Below, piece by piece: positions 42,041 to 50,679 of a DNA stretch of 64,000 bases. The DNA is from Rubricoccus sp038746605. Lineage in GTDB: Bacteria; Bacteroidota; Rhodothermia; Rhodothermales; Rubricoccaceae. Within the stretch, counting starts at the first letter, position 1; each line of letters opens with the position of its first letter. The stretch lies in NCBI GenBank assembly GCA_038746605.1, contig JBCDKM010000001.1, forward strand, positions 296,618 to 360,617, read 5' to 3'. A program made the position numbers and the translations under genes. The notes under the pieces are model-generated. The model was given only the letters and a program-made list of their open reading frames with translations, was not told where the DNA came from and made no database searches.

Positions 42041-45000
42041 GTGAGACACGGCCTCTTTTTCTCGCAATGGCGATGGCTCGCCGTACTGGCGATGCTCGCG
42101 AGTGCAGCGGCGGCCCAGGACATTCCCGAGGGGCCCGGCCTCGGCGCCGAGGCGGACACCCTCACGTTTGAGGCGGGCGCCGCGTTCGCCCGGGTGCGTC
42201 CGCCAGTCATCGCGCCATCCGTGCGGGTGGACGTGCTCTCCCCCGTTCCCGGCGTGCTCCCGCAGGAGGCATACCTGCTCGACGCCCAGACCGGCGCCTT
42301 CCGCCTCGTCGCGCCGTTCGACACCCTCACCGTCCTGGTCGTCCGCTACCGGCGCTTTCCGACCGTGGCCCCCTCGCCCGGCCTCCGAGTCCTCGCGCCG
42401 GAGGCCACGGAGCGCGATTCGGCGCGGGCACGACCACCGCCGTTGGTAGGAACCGCCAGCCGTGTCACGACCACCGGCTCCATCACGCGAGGCGTCGTGG
42501 CCGGGAGCAATCGCGATGTCTCGCTCACCTCCGGCCTGCGGCTCGATATCTCCGGCGAGGTCGCCCCCGGCGTCACGGTCACAGGCGCGCTGACCGACAC
42601 CGACACGCCCATCGTGCCCGAGGGCACCACGCAGACGCTCTCCGACTTCGACCGTGTGTTCGTGGCGGTGGACGGGCCAGGCCTCGGCGCGAGGCTCGGC
42701 GACGTGGATCTCTCGCTCCAGGGGTCGGCGTTCGCATCGCTGGAGCGCAAGGTGCAGGGTGCGACGCTCTCGCTCGCTGTGCCCGAGCAAGGGGTCGTTC
42801 GCGGCGGTAGCGTCGAGGCCGGAGTGTCGGCCGTCCGGGGGCGGTTTCGGTCGCAAGGCCTCCTGCTGCGCGATGGCGTCCAAGGGCCTTATCGGCTGGA
42901 GGGAGACCGAGGCGAGCCCTTCGTGCTCGTCGTGCCAGGGAGCGAGCGGGTGTTCTGGGACGGCGCGGCCCTCACGCGAGGCCGCGACTACACCGTGGAC
43001 TACGGAACCGGCGAGATCACGTTCACCGCCGCCCGTCTGGTGACGGCCGAACGCCGCGCGACCGTCGACTTCGAGTTCAGCGCGGGGGGCTACGCACGCA
43101 CGCTCACCGTTGCCAGCGGCACGGTCGGTCTGTTTCCGGGGCGCGACGACCGATCCTCGCGAGGAACCCTCGGTGTCCGCTTCCTCCGCGAGGCCGACTC
43201 TCCCGGCCTCGGGGACGCGCTGGGGCTCTCCGAGACGGATCTCGATCTCATCGCGGCCTCCGGTCCCCGCGATGCCATCGTGCCGGGCGAGACCCTCGTC
43301 CCATTCGAGGAGGAAAGCCCGTTCGTGCTCTACAGCGCGCGCGACACGACCGTCGCGGGAGAGACCTACCGCATCTTCGTCCCCGCCAGCGCCGAGGCGG
43401 ACTCGGTGTTCCGCGTCCGGTTCTCGCGCGTCCGGGCAGGGGAGGGGACCTATCGCCGTGCGGGACAGGCGCTCAACGGTATCCTCTACGAGTGGGTCGG
43501 GCCAGTAGGAGGCGACTACGTGCCGTTCCGAATCCTCCCGCGCCCTGCCTCGCGAAGCGTCCTGGACGTGCGTGGAGAGGTCCTGGTCACTCCCGGCGTC
43601 GTGGCCTTCGCCGAGGGAGCGCGCTCCGTGGACGACGTCAACACGCTCTCCGGTCTCGACCCGGACGGCGGCGCCGGAGCGTATGAGACCGGTCTCCGTT
43701 TCGACGGTCTGGCGCTGGGGCCTGGCGTCTTGACCGGGGGAATCACGCGCCGCCAACGCGCCAGCGAGTTTCGGACACTAGACCGCGTCCGCCGGGTCGA
43801 TTTTAACCGGCGGTGGAACCTCGCCAGGGCAGGAGCCCCGTTCGAAGCGGCGCTGGACACCCTCGGAGAAGCGAGCACCGAAGCCTCCGCGCGATGGGCG
43901 CTCACGGAGAGGTCCGCTCTCGAAGTCGAGGGCGGAACGATTGGGATCGGGGAGTACCGCGCGAGGCGGGCGGGCGTGGTCGCCGCGCTGTCCGACCTCC
44001 CCAGCGGAGCCCTCCCCGCGTGGACGCCCGCGCTTCGCTACACCTTCGACGCCGTCGCGTCCGATTCCGGTGCTACCGGTCTCCTGGGGTCCGGCTCGTT
44101 TCTCCGGCACGCTCTCGATGCTGAGCGACCAGTGCTCGGAGGTCGCGTGACACCCCGCCTCGGTGTCGTCTTCGAGGACCGCGAGCAGCGGGGCGGGGCC
44201 CTCGCGCAGGACACGCTGCTGGCTTCTACCTACCAGTTTCTCTCGCTTCGGCCCGGCCTCGCGTACACCACCTCCGCGCTCGCCGCGAGCGCGACGGTCG
44301 AGGTGCGCCGCGAGGCGGAGCCCCTCGGCCCCATTGGGTCCTCCGCTCCGCTCGCCGACGCGGCCCGCTCCCTCGGTGCCGAGGCCGACATTCGCGTCCG
44401 AGGGGCCTCCGGCTTCCGCATCGATGCCCGTGCCGCGTATCGCCGCACACGCTTCGAGGAGCCCTTCCGGCAACTCGGTCGTCAGGACGCGGAAAGCCTT
44501 GCGCTGCAACTGACGACGCGCGTGCAGCCCCTCTCTCGCGCGCTGGACATCCGAGCCCGCTACGAGGCGTTGACCGAGCGCACGCCGGTCTTGCAGGAGG
44601 CCTACGTCCTCGTGGGTGCCGAGGCGGGGCAGTTCGTGTGGCGCGATGGAGAGGGGGAGCCCCGTGCCGGAGAGCCCGACGGACGGCAGCAGGTGGACGA
44701 GTTCTTTCCCGAGACGACACCCTTCGAGGGGACCTATCTCCGCACGTTCGTCCCGTCGGATGAGTTGCTCCCCGCTGTCGGCGTGGAAGGCCGCCTCGCG
44801 GTGCGGCTGGACGGCGCGCGCGTGGCGGACGGCCTCGGTGTCGCCTGGGGACGGCTCGTCGACGCGCGAGCGAGCGTGGAGGTGCGCGAGCGATCCACCA
44901 GTGGCGATCTGCTCCGCGTGCTCCTGTTCGACCCCGGTGTTCTCCAGCAACGCGAGGGTGGCCAGGAGATGGGTACCGTGGATGGTCGGTTCCGATTGGA

Positions 45001-45640
45001 TGGCGAGGTCTCGATCCTACCCCGCGAGAGTCGCCGCGGCCTCCGCGTGGGATTCGACCACCTCACCACGACGCGACAGCTCGCGGCGGGAGCGGAAGCG
45101 CGTCTGGTCCAGTCGGTCAGGGCGGACGGTCGACTCGGGCTGGCCGGGGGCGTCCTCGCGCGCCTGTCTCTCCGTCTGGAACGCCGCCGGTCCGAGAGTG
45201 CGGCGTTCGCATCACGCACCTACGATCTGCGGGGGATCACGGCCGAGCCGTCCGTGACGTTCACGCCGGGCGCGAGCACGAGTCTCACGGTGGGAGCGGT
45301 GGTCTCGTCTCGCGAGGATGCACGAGCGGGAACGGGGAGTCCGACGGGCGCTCTCCTGGCCCGGATTCCCGGGGAGGCACGCTGGTCTGCGTCGTCGCGC
45401 GTGTCGGTGACTGCACGGGCGGAGCTTTCCATCGTGTCCCTCCGTGGCGGCACGGGCTCTGGACTGGCTTTGTTCGAACTGACCGATGGGCGTGGGCCTG
45501 GCACCTCAGCCCTCGGAAGCATTCAGGCGACGGTCGGGTTGACCGAGGCGATCCGTGCGACGCTGGTCGCGGACGTGAGAGCGCCCGCCTCGGCGCCACT
45601 GGTGCAAACCATCCGGGCGTCGGTTTCGGCCGTGTTCTAG
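42041..45640 (+). CDS. 1199-residue outer-membrane beta-barrel-like protein of unknown function
   Basis: The protein has 1199 residues from GTG 42041, with a signal peptide (WLAVLAMLASAAAAQ). An N-terminal region has GSITRGVVAGSNRDVSLTSG and GALTDTDTPIVPEGTTQTL, a pattern I associate with large uncharacterised outer-membrane proteins of Bacteroidota and Ignavibacteria. The C-terminal 600 residues are runs of alternating hydrophobic strands (LRVGFDHLTTTRQLAAGAEARL, TARAELSIVSLRGGTG). The chain ends in Phe (IRASVSAVF), the usual beta-signal for barrel insertion. Two in-gene palindrome copies encode LGAEAD (42138-42153, 44371-44384). Confidence 0.8.
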   Translation: MRHGLFFSQWRWLAVLAMLASAAAAQDIPEGPGLGAEADTLTFEAGAAFARVRPPVIAPSVRVDVLSPVPGVLPQEAYLLDAQTGAFRLVAPFDTLTVLVVRYRRFPTVAPSPGLRVLAPEATERDSARARPPPLVGTASRVTTTGSITRGVVAGSNRDVSLTSGLRLDISGEVAPGVTVTGALTDTDTPIVPEGTTQTLSDFDRVFVAVDGPGLGARLGDVDLSLQGSAFASLERKVQGATLSLAVPEQGVVRGGSVEAGVSAVRGRFRSQGLLLRDGVQGPYRLEGDRGEPFVLVVPGSERVFWDGAALTRGRDYTVDYGTGEITFTAARLVTAERRATVDFEFSAGGYARTLTVASGTVGLFPGRDDRSSRGTLGVRFLREADSPGLGDALGLSETDLDLIAASGPRDAIVPGETLVPFEEESPFVLYSARDTTVAGETYRIFVPASAEADSVFRVRFSRVRAGEGTYRRAGQALNGILYEWVGPVGGDYVPFRILPRPASRSVLDVRGEVLVTPGVVAFAEGARSVDDVNTLSGLDPDGGAGAYETGLRFDGLALGPGVLTGGITRRQRASEFRTLDRVRRVDFNRRWNLARAGAPFEAALDTLGEASTEASARWALTERSALEVEGGTIGIGEYRARRAGVVAALSDLPSGALPAWTPALRYTFDAVASDSGATGLLGSGSFLRHALDAERPVLGGRVTPRLGVVFEDREQRGGALAQDTLLASTYQFLSLRPGLAYTTSALAASATVEVRREAEPLGPIGSSAPLADAARSLGAEADIRVRGASGFRIDARAAYRRTRFEEPFRQLGRQDAESLALQLTTRVQPLSRALDIRARYEALTERTPVLQEAYVLVGAEAGQFVWRDGEGEPRAGEPDGRQQVDEFFPETTPFEGTYLRTFVPSDELLPAVGVEGRLAVRLDGARVADGLGVAWGRLVDARASVEVRERSTSGDLLRVLLFDPGVLQQREGGQEMGTVDGRFRLDGEVSILPRESRRGLRVGFDHLTTTRQLAAGAEARLVQSVRADGRLGLAGGVLARLSLRLERRRSESAAFASRTYDLRGITAEPSVTFTPGASTSLTVGAVVSSREDARAGTGSPTGALLARIPGEARWSASSRVSVTARAELSIVSLRGGTGSGLALFELTDGRGPGTSALGSIQATVGLTEAIRATLVADVRAPASAPLVQTIRASVSAVF

Positions 45641-45977
45641 AGGTGGTGAGCGAGGAGAATTCCTTGCGGGAGATCCTGTGCAGTCGGGGTCGGTGATGCT
45701 GGGGTAACAGTTCCGGTGTCGTTCACCGGCATCTTCCCGCCTTGCGTGCCTCGGGCGGGCGTACACGCGACTCTCTCCCACTCACCGATCCCGTGTCTTC
45801 CGTTTCTGCTTCCGGCCAGGGCGCTCGCGTCCCGGCCCTTTCCCCTGGCTCGACGCGCGCGCATCGGCCTGTATCCTTTTCACGCGTGAACCGCGCGACG
45901 CCGTCCCTGCCGCTCTACAGGCGAGTACGATCCCTCAGGAAGTCGCCATCACTGGAAGCCCGCGACGCCCCGGACCG
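45641..45977 (+). other. 337-base intergenic region before the PhoU gene
   Basis: No supported gene. A small stem (CCCGCC 45736-45741 with GGCGGG 45754-45759) may end the barrel transcript, and TATCCTTTTC at 45872-45881 resembles a promoter element. Short frames here lack credible composition. A leader with regulation is possible but not visible. Confidence 0.5.
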
Positions 45978-46640
45978 ATGAAGCTGTTCAACTTCCTGAC
46001 GGACACCAAGCCGCCACTTATCGCGCAGAGCGTCAACGACCTGGTCGCGATGGTGGACCGCACCGGGCAGATGTTCGCCGCCGCCACCGGGCACCTCCTC
46101 GACAACGAGGCGCTGGAGGTGGACCTCCGCGAGATGGATGAAGATGTGAACACGCGCGAGCGCCTCATTCGCAAGGCAGTGCTGGAACACGTCGCGGTCA
46201 ACCCTCAGCTGGAGCTCTCGTTCAGTCTCCTGATGGTGAGCATCGTGCAGGACGCCGAACGCATGGGCGATCTGGCGAAAAGCCTCGCCCGTGCCGCTGC
46301 CCTCTCCTCCGCGCCTCGCATGGGGGGACACGTGGGGAGGCTGTCGGAGATCCGGGACCGTGTCCAGATTCTGTTCCCGCTCGTGCACACCTCGTTCGTG
46401 AAAGGCGACCGCAAGGGCGCCCGCCGTGTCATGGAGGCCCATCGAGAGATCAAAGCCTCTATCGGTGACTACCTCCAGCATCTCGCCGAGGCCGACGATC
46501 TCTCGCCCAACGAGGCCCTCGTTCTCGGCATCGGTGCCCGCATGATCGGGCGCGTCTCCAGCCACCTCTCCAACATCGTCTCCGCCGTCGCCCTGCCATT
46601 CGATCAGGTCCGCGGCGCGCTCACCCTGGACGACTCGTAA
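45978..46640 (+). CDS. PhoU-domain protein
   Basis: This 220-residue all-helical protein is a cytosolic PhoU-type regulator. The helices contain the metal-binding-like acidic patterns LREMDEDVNTRERLIRKAVLEH and VSIVQDAERMGDLAKSLARA, the latter the E/DxxxD hallmark of PhoU bundles. PhoU proteins restrain phosphate uptake in response to phosphate status. The symporter gene follows after 15 bases, so this protein most likely regulates that transporter rather than a Pst system. PhoU proteins are often paired with or fused to Na/Pi carriers. Confidence 0.88.
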   Translation: MKLFNFLTDTKPPLIAQSVNDLVAMVDRTGQMFAAATGHLLDNEALEVDLREMDEDVNTRERLIRKAVLEHVAVNPQLELSFSLLMVSIVQDAERMGDLAKSLARAAALSSAPRMGGHVGRLSEIRDRVQILFPLVHTSFVKGDRKGARRVMEAHREIKASIGDYLQHLAEADDLSPNEALVLGIGARMIGRVSSHLSNIVSAVALPFDQVRGALTLDDS

Positions 46641-46655
46641 GCCTCTCACCCCCCA

Positions 46656-47867
46656 ATGGCTGACCCCACGCCTCACTCCGAGGACGACCACATCGACCTG
46701 AAGACGGGCGCCCCACCCATCACGCAGGCCGACATCGATAACGATCCGCTCACGAACGCGCCGGGCACCGAACAGCCGTTCTGGGTCCGCATCGCGCTGC
46801 TGCTGCTCACGATGATGGTCTTCATCGTCGCGCTGGAGCTCATGGGCGACGGAATCAAGGGCCTCGGGCAGGGCAGCTTCGATCTCCAGAGCATCCTGCA
46901 AAAGGCGACCGGGAGCGCCCTCCTCGGTCTCATCACGGGCATCCTCGCGACGAGCCTGGTTCAGTCGTCTTCCACCACGACCAGCATCGTGGTGACGCTC
47001 GTCGCGACGGGCGTGCTCTCTGTCGAGAACGCGATTCCCGTCATCATGGGCGCCAACATCGGCACGACGGTGACGAACACCATCGTCTCGATGGGCCACA
47101 TCACGCAGCCCGTGGAGTTTCGCCGCGCGATGGCGGGCGCGACAGTGCACGACTTCTTCAACTGGCTCGCGGTCCTGATCCTCTTGCCCCTGGAGTTGAT
47201 CTTTGGGATCATTTCGGGTCCTGCGACGGCGCTGTCGGATGCTCTCCCCGGAGTGGAGGGAGGTCTCGGAAACACGCCGTTCGACCTCCTCGCGAAGTGG
47301 ATCGGTGGGACGCTGCTCGCGGAGAACGCCTGGCTGATCACTGGACTCGGCCTCGCATTGCTGTTCCTCGCCCTCCGATACCTCGTCGTGATCCTGAAGA
47401 GCCTCGTGCTCGGCCGGAGCGAGAGCGCGCTGGACAAGTACGTGTTCGGAAATCCCATCCTCGCGATGGGCTTCGGGATGGTGCTGACGTTCCTCGTCCA
47501 ATCGTCCTCCGTCACGACGAGCCTCGTCGTACCGCTCATCGGAGCGGGCGTGCTGACCGTGCGGCAGGTCTTCCCCTACATGCTCGGGAGCAACGTCGGC
47601 ACGACGGCTACGGCGCTTCTCGCCGCCCTGGTGGCGATCTCCAGCGGAGAGCCGATGGCTGCAGCCGGACTGACCATCGCGTTGTGCCACATGATATTCA
47701 ACGTGTTCGGTATCGTGATCATCTACCCGCTCTCGTTCGTCCGCGAGATCCCCATCCGAATGGCCGAGTTCGTCGGGAAGCTGGCGTTCGAGAACCGGCT
47801 GTACGCGGTGGCCTACATCGTGCTGCTCTTCTACGGCCTTCCGCTCCTGCTGGAGTTTGTGCTCTAG
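46656..47867 (+). CDS. Na+/phosphate symporter (NptA/SLC34 family)
   Basis: This 403-residue protein has a polar N-terminus of about 40 residues and eight to ten membrane segments. The inverted-repeat hallmark occurs twice: Q103-SSSTTT109 and Q282-SSSVTT288, the phosphate- and sodium-binding QSSS motifs. GANIGTTVTNTIV and GSNVGTTATALL are the second pair. It would couple phosphate import to the sodium gradient, reasonable for a marine or halophilic cell. Cotranscribed with the PhoU gene. A strong hairpin follows 27 bases after the stop. Confidence 0.92.
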   Translation: MADPTPHSEDDHIDLKTGAPPITQADIDNDPLTNAPGTEQPFWVRIALLLLTMMVFIVALELMGDGIKGLGQGSFDLQSILQKATGSALLGLITGILATSLVQSSSTTTSIVVTLVATGVLSVENAIPVIMGANIGTTVTNTIVSMGHITQPVEFRRAMAGATVHDFFNWLAVLILLPLELIFGIISGPATALSDALPGVEGGLGNTPFDLLAKWIGGTLLAENAWLITGLGLALLFLALRYLVVILKSLVLGRSESALDKYVFGNPILAMGFGMVLTFLVQSSSVTTSLVVPLIGAGVLTVRQVFPYMLGSNVGTTATALLAALVAISSGEPMAAAGLTIALCHMIFNVFGIVIIYPLSFVREIPIRMAEFVGKLAFENRLYAVAYIVLLFYGLPLLLEFVL

Positions 47868-47893
47868 CGAGCGCGAGTTGACGACGTTTCGAT

Positions 47894-47920
47894 GCCCCGG
47901 TCACACCCCGCGACCGGGGC
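47894..47920. terminator. hairpin between the Na/Pi symporter and the convergent secreted protein gene
   Basis: GCCCCGGTC (47894-47902) pairs perfectly with GACCGGGGC (47912-47920) around a nine-base loop. It sits between two convergent stops and is unrelated in sequence to the CCGCCTCGG palindromes. There is no T tract. Confidence 0.6.
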
Positions 47921-47934
47921 GTAGTTCGGTTCGC

Positions 47935-49185
47935 CTACGGCAGCCGGAGGACGAACCGGCGGTCCGCCTCGGTGAAGCGGTGGAGGGGGGCACCCATCGC
48001 GGTGTGGTGTATGGAGTGGTGCGCCTCCGTCTGGCGATCTCCCCTGAGGAACAGGACATCGACGCCCACGAGATCCCAGTCGTCCGCCGTGTCGAACGGG
48101 CCGTTCCGGACAGACTCATGCGTGATGATGATGGACCCGATCTCGCTTGCCGCCACGCGTGAGATGTACATGCTGACGCCCTGGCTCGTCCAACTCGCCA
48201 GGTGCGCGGTGCTCAGCGTCAGATTCTCGAACGTCTCGTTCAAGGGCTGGCCGTCCCGGTCGAAGACCTGAAACCGCACGGGCCCGCGCTCCCGTTTGTC
48301 GTCTTGCCCGGTGTGGAGCACGAGGCGGACGAGGTTGACCTCGCGGTCGAGGCTCGGCGTCGCCAGTTGGAGGACACGCTCTCTGTTGTGAACCGAGAAC
48401 CGATGGAGTGGAGACCCCTCGTGCCTTCGCAGCACCTGTCCCGCCGCCGCCACCTCGACTCTCTTGACCTCCCACTGATCCGTTCCCCCAAGTCTTCCGG
48501 GCTCAGGGGACGCGGACAAGACGGCTCGGTGGATCGCGCTGGGGGCGACGGGATCCGCAAGTGGGACGGTGACGGTTTCCGTGTGTCCAGACGCCCAACC
48601 GGGTGTGTCCCGGGTCGCGAGCGTCGCAGAGCCAGCCGACCCGTAGGGGCTTACGGTCAGAGGTTCTCCGTCAGAATCGAGAAGCCGGAGGAAGACCACC
48701 GTCCCCTGCGCGCGATCGTCGTTCCCCGTCGTTACGCGGACCGTGACTTCGGATACTGCCGGTTCAACAGGTGCCGCGATGGTCGTCTGCACCTCCGTCG
48801 CCATTTGCAGCGGCTGCGGCGTCACGGCGCGAGTGCGTAAGGGAAGCACGAACGGCTCGCGATCTACCTCGGCGCGTCGGTGGTTCATCACGACGACCGA
48901 GCCCGAGTACGGGCGAGTAAGGCCGCTCGCGTCGAACCGGAGCACGACCTCCTGCTGGGCTCCCGAGCTGAGGCGTTCGGTAGACCGGACGACCGGAAGC
49001 ACCGTCACATCGGGGAGGTCGGCACGAACGGAGAAGTGAGACGCGGTCCGGCGGTTGTTTTGCACGACCACCGCCAGTTCTGCCTGGGTCGCCTCGGGCT
49101 CGCGAACGTCAACGGAGACGATCTCGAAGTCTTGAGCGCTGACAGCCCCGACGGAAAGGAGAAGGAAAACGACGAGAAGCCGCAT
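47935..49185 (-). CDS. secreted two-repeat protein, paralogue B
   Basis: This 416-residue protein has a signal peptide (LLVVFLLLSVGAVSAQ), an Ig/CARDB-like region to about residue 130, and two copies of a repeat of about 140 residues. Each copy has a D-D-x-R region (TGNDDRAQGTVVFLRLLDSDG; TGQDDKRERGPVRFQVFDRDG), a W-(D/E)-(L/V)-x-x-V strand and an end of the type GxPLHRF...L (GSPLHRFSVHNRERVLQL; GAPLHRFTEADRRFVLRL). The pattern recalls PLAT-like beta sandwiches, a weak guess. It is the second gene of a two-gene unit, 30 bases after its paralogue. Confidence 0.75.
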   Translation of the reverse strand: MRLLVVFLLLSVGAVSAQDFEIVSVDVREPEATQAELAVVVQNNRRTASHFSVRADLPDVTVLPVVRSTERLSSGAQQEVVLRFDASGLTRPYSGSVVVMNHRRAEVDREPFVLPLRTRAVTPQPLQMATEVQTTIAAPVEPAVSEVTVRVTTGNDDRAQGTVVFLRLLDSDGEPLTVSPYGSAGSATLATRDTPGWASGHTETVTVPLADPVAPSAIHRAVLSASPEPGRLGGTDQWEVKRVEVAAAGQVLRRHEGSPLHRFSVHNRERVLQLATPSLDREVNLVRLVLHTGQDDKRERGPVRFQVFDRDGQPLNETFENLTLSTAHLASWTSQGVSMYISRVAASEIGSIIITHESVRNGPFDTADDWDLVGVDVLFLRGDRQTEAHHSIHHTAMGAPLHRFTEADRRFVLRLP

Positions 49186-49215
49186 GGTGGGGCGGGGAGA
49201 ATCAGAAAGGCGAGG

Positions 49216-50511
49216 TTAGTCAAGCCGGACCTCAAAGCGACGGTCGTCGCCCTCGAAGCGGTGCAGAGGCTCGCCCTGAGCGGTGTGGAGGATGGACCAC
49301 GCGCCATTGCGAAGTCCGGGTGTAAAGGCGCTGAGCACCTCGATCATCCCCAGATCCCAGTCGTCGTCTCCATCGAACGGACCGGATCGAACGGACTCGT
49401 GCTCCAACACAATTCGGCCGATGTCTCGCGCGGGGACGGCGGCCCTGAGGAGAAGGGGTACGATCCGGTGAGATTCTTCCCCCCATCCCGCGCCTCCTGT
49501 CGTGAGGAGGACCCGGTCGCTGAGCGTGCGACCATCCCTGCCGAAGGCCTGCGCGAAGACCCGACTCCCGCCCCGCATGTCGTCGTCTGCCGTGTAGATC
49601 GAAAGGCCGAGTTCTCTCACAGGAGCCGCGAGATCCGGCGGGCGAAGCTGGAGCGCGCGGAAGCGATGCTTGTTCGTGAACCGGTGCCAGGGTGCGCCGT
49701 CCTCGCGTGCAAGCATCTGGCTTCCCGCGAAGACTTCCACTCGGTCGATGTTCCAGTTGTCATACTGGTTGGTCGCGATGCCCCAGGTGCCGTTCGGGTC
49801 GGCTTCGAAGACCAGCCGATGCAGGCTGGAGAGTGGAACGGCCGAGGGCAGATGGAGGGTCTCCGTCCGAATGCTCCCCGCAGGCCACTCGCCGTCTCGC
49901 TCATCGCGATAGACGGTACGGCCTGCCGCATCGAGCACATACACCTCGACGTTGTTTTTGCCTCGAAGGTCGTCATCCCCCATAAAGACGCGGAGCTCGA
50001 TCTCCGAGATCATGGGGTCCGCAACGGGGTTGATCTGGATCGGAGGTATCGACAGATCGACCACATTGATCGCGATCACCTCTTGGGGGGGATCCGCTGG
50101 GGGAGTCGGCGCATCCGCTACCGCGATCTCGACCGTCTCTTCGTCCGCGATCCGAGTCGCGTTGGAATACGCCCGGACCGTGACAGGAATAGACAGGGGT
50201 GTTGGTGTCACTCCCCGAAGGTCGATCACGACCGGAAGCGCCAGCGTCGCGCTGCGTTCCGGCACAATCCGATCAGGGCTCATCACACGGTCAGACTCTG
50301 GCGCTCCGTCGGGTTGAGCGGCGACGATCACGAACCGGTCCACGCGACCTGTGTTTTCGACGCGAACCCGAAGGTTGACCGTGACGGCCTCGCCCGCTCG
50401 CGGCTGCGGGGCATCGGGGACATCGACCTCGCGGATCTGGAGGGGCTGGGCGCTGGCAGCAGCCGTAAGGGCGAGAAGGAACAGAAGAACTGGAAGGCGA
50501 AGGCGTTGCAT
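49216..50511 (-). CDS. secreted two-repeat protein, paralogue A
   Basis: This 431-residue protein has a signal peptide (LPVLLFLLALTAAASAQ), a CARDB-like region (VTVNLRVRVENTGRVDRFVIV), then two copies of the repeat seen in the downstream paralogue: GDDDLRGKNNVEVYVLDAAG and TADDDMRGGSRVFAQAFGRDG. DNWNIDRVEV and DDWDLGMIEV are the Trp strands, and GAPWHRF and GEPLHRF the ends. HESVRSGPFDGDDDWDL in the second copy is nearly identical in the paralogue, pointing to tandem gene duplication. Both are probably exported to the periplasm or surface; no sorting domain is visible. Confidence 0.75.
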   Translation of the reverse strand: MQRLRLPVLLFLLALTAAASAQPLQIREVDVPDAPQPRAGEAVTVNLRVRVENTGRVDRFVIVAAQPDGAPESDRVMSPDRIVPERSATLALPVVIDLRGVTPTPLSIPVTVRAYSNATRIADEETVEIAVADAPTPPADPPQEVIAINVVDLSIPPIQINPVADPMISEIELRVFMGDDDLRGKNNVEVYVLDAAGRTVYRDERDGEWPAGSIRTETLHLPSAVPLSSLHRLVFEADPNGTWGIATNQYDNWNIDRVEVFAGSQMLAREDGAPWHRFTNKHRFRALQLRPPDLAAPVRELGLSIYTADDDMRGGSRVFAQAFGRDGRTLSDRVLLTTGGAGWGEESHRIVPLLLRAAVPARDIGRIVLEHESVRSGPFDGDDDWDLGMIEVLSAFTPGLRNGAWSILHTAQGEPLHRFEGDDRRFEVRLD

Positions 50512-50600
50512 GGAAGACGTAGTCGGGACTCGCGGAGACCCCCAGAATAGGAAGTCTGCCCCGACATACGCGAGGTAGGCCCGCCGTTCCCCAACAGGAA

Positions 50601-50640
50601 CGCCCCGGTGCCCCTCGTATATCGAGGAGCTACCGGGGCG
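50601..50640. terminator. two-stem hairpin between dnaK and the secreted paralogue
   Basis: Outer arms CGCCCCGGT (50601-50609) and ACCGGGGCG (50632-50640) enclose an inner stem CCTCG (50613-50617) / CGAGG (50623-50627) with loop TATAT. It lies downstream of dnaK and upstream of the next minus-strand gene, so it may terminate dnaK or fold in the leader between them. Confidence 0.55.
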
Positions 50641-50650
50641 CGAGGTATCT

Positions 50651-50668
50651 CGCCTCGGTGCCGAGGCG
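50651..50668. repeat. intergenic palindrome, CCGCCTCGG family, at dnaK 3' end
   Basis: CGCCTCGG-TG-CCGAGGCG, perfectly paired over eight bases, lies 11 bases beyond the dnaK stop and next to the two-stem hairpin at 50601-50640. Confidence 0.8.
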
Positions 50669-50679
50669 GGAGGGGAGAC

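Noticed and set aside
41678..43756. 692-codon minus-strand open frame over the lipoprotein and barrel genes
   Set aside because: Shadow of two better-supported plus-strand genes; no signal peptide, motif or promoter.
45915..47690. 591-codon minus-strand open frame over the PhoU and Na/Pi genes
   Set aside because: Charged low-complexity translation opposite two confident genes.
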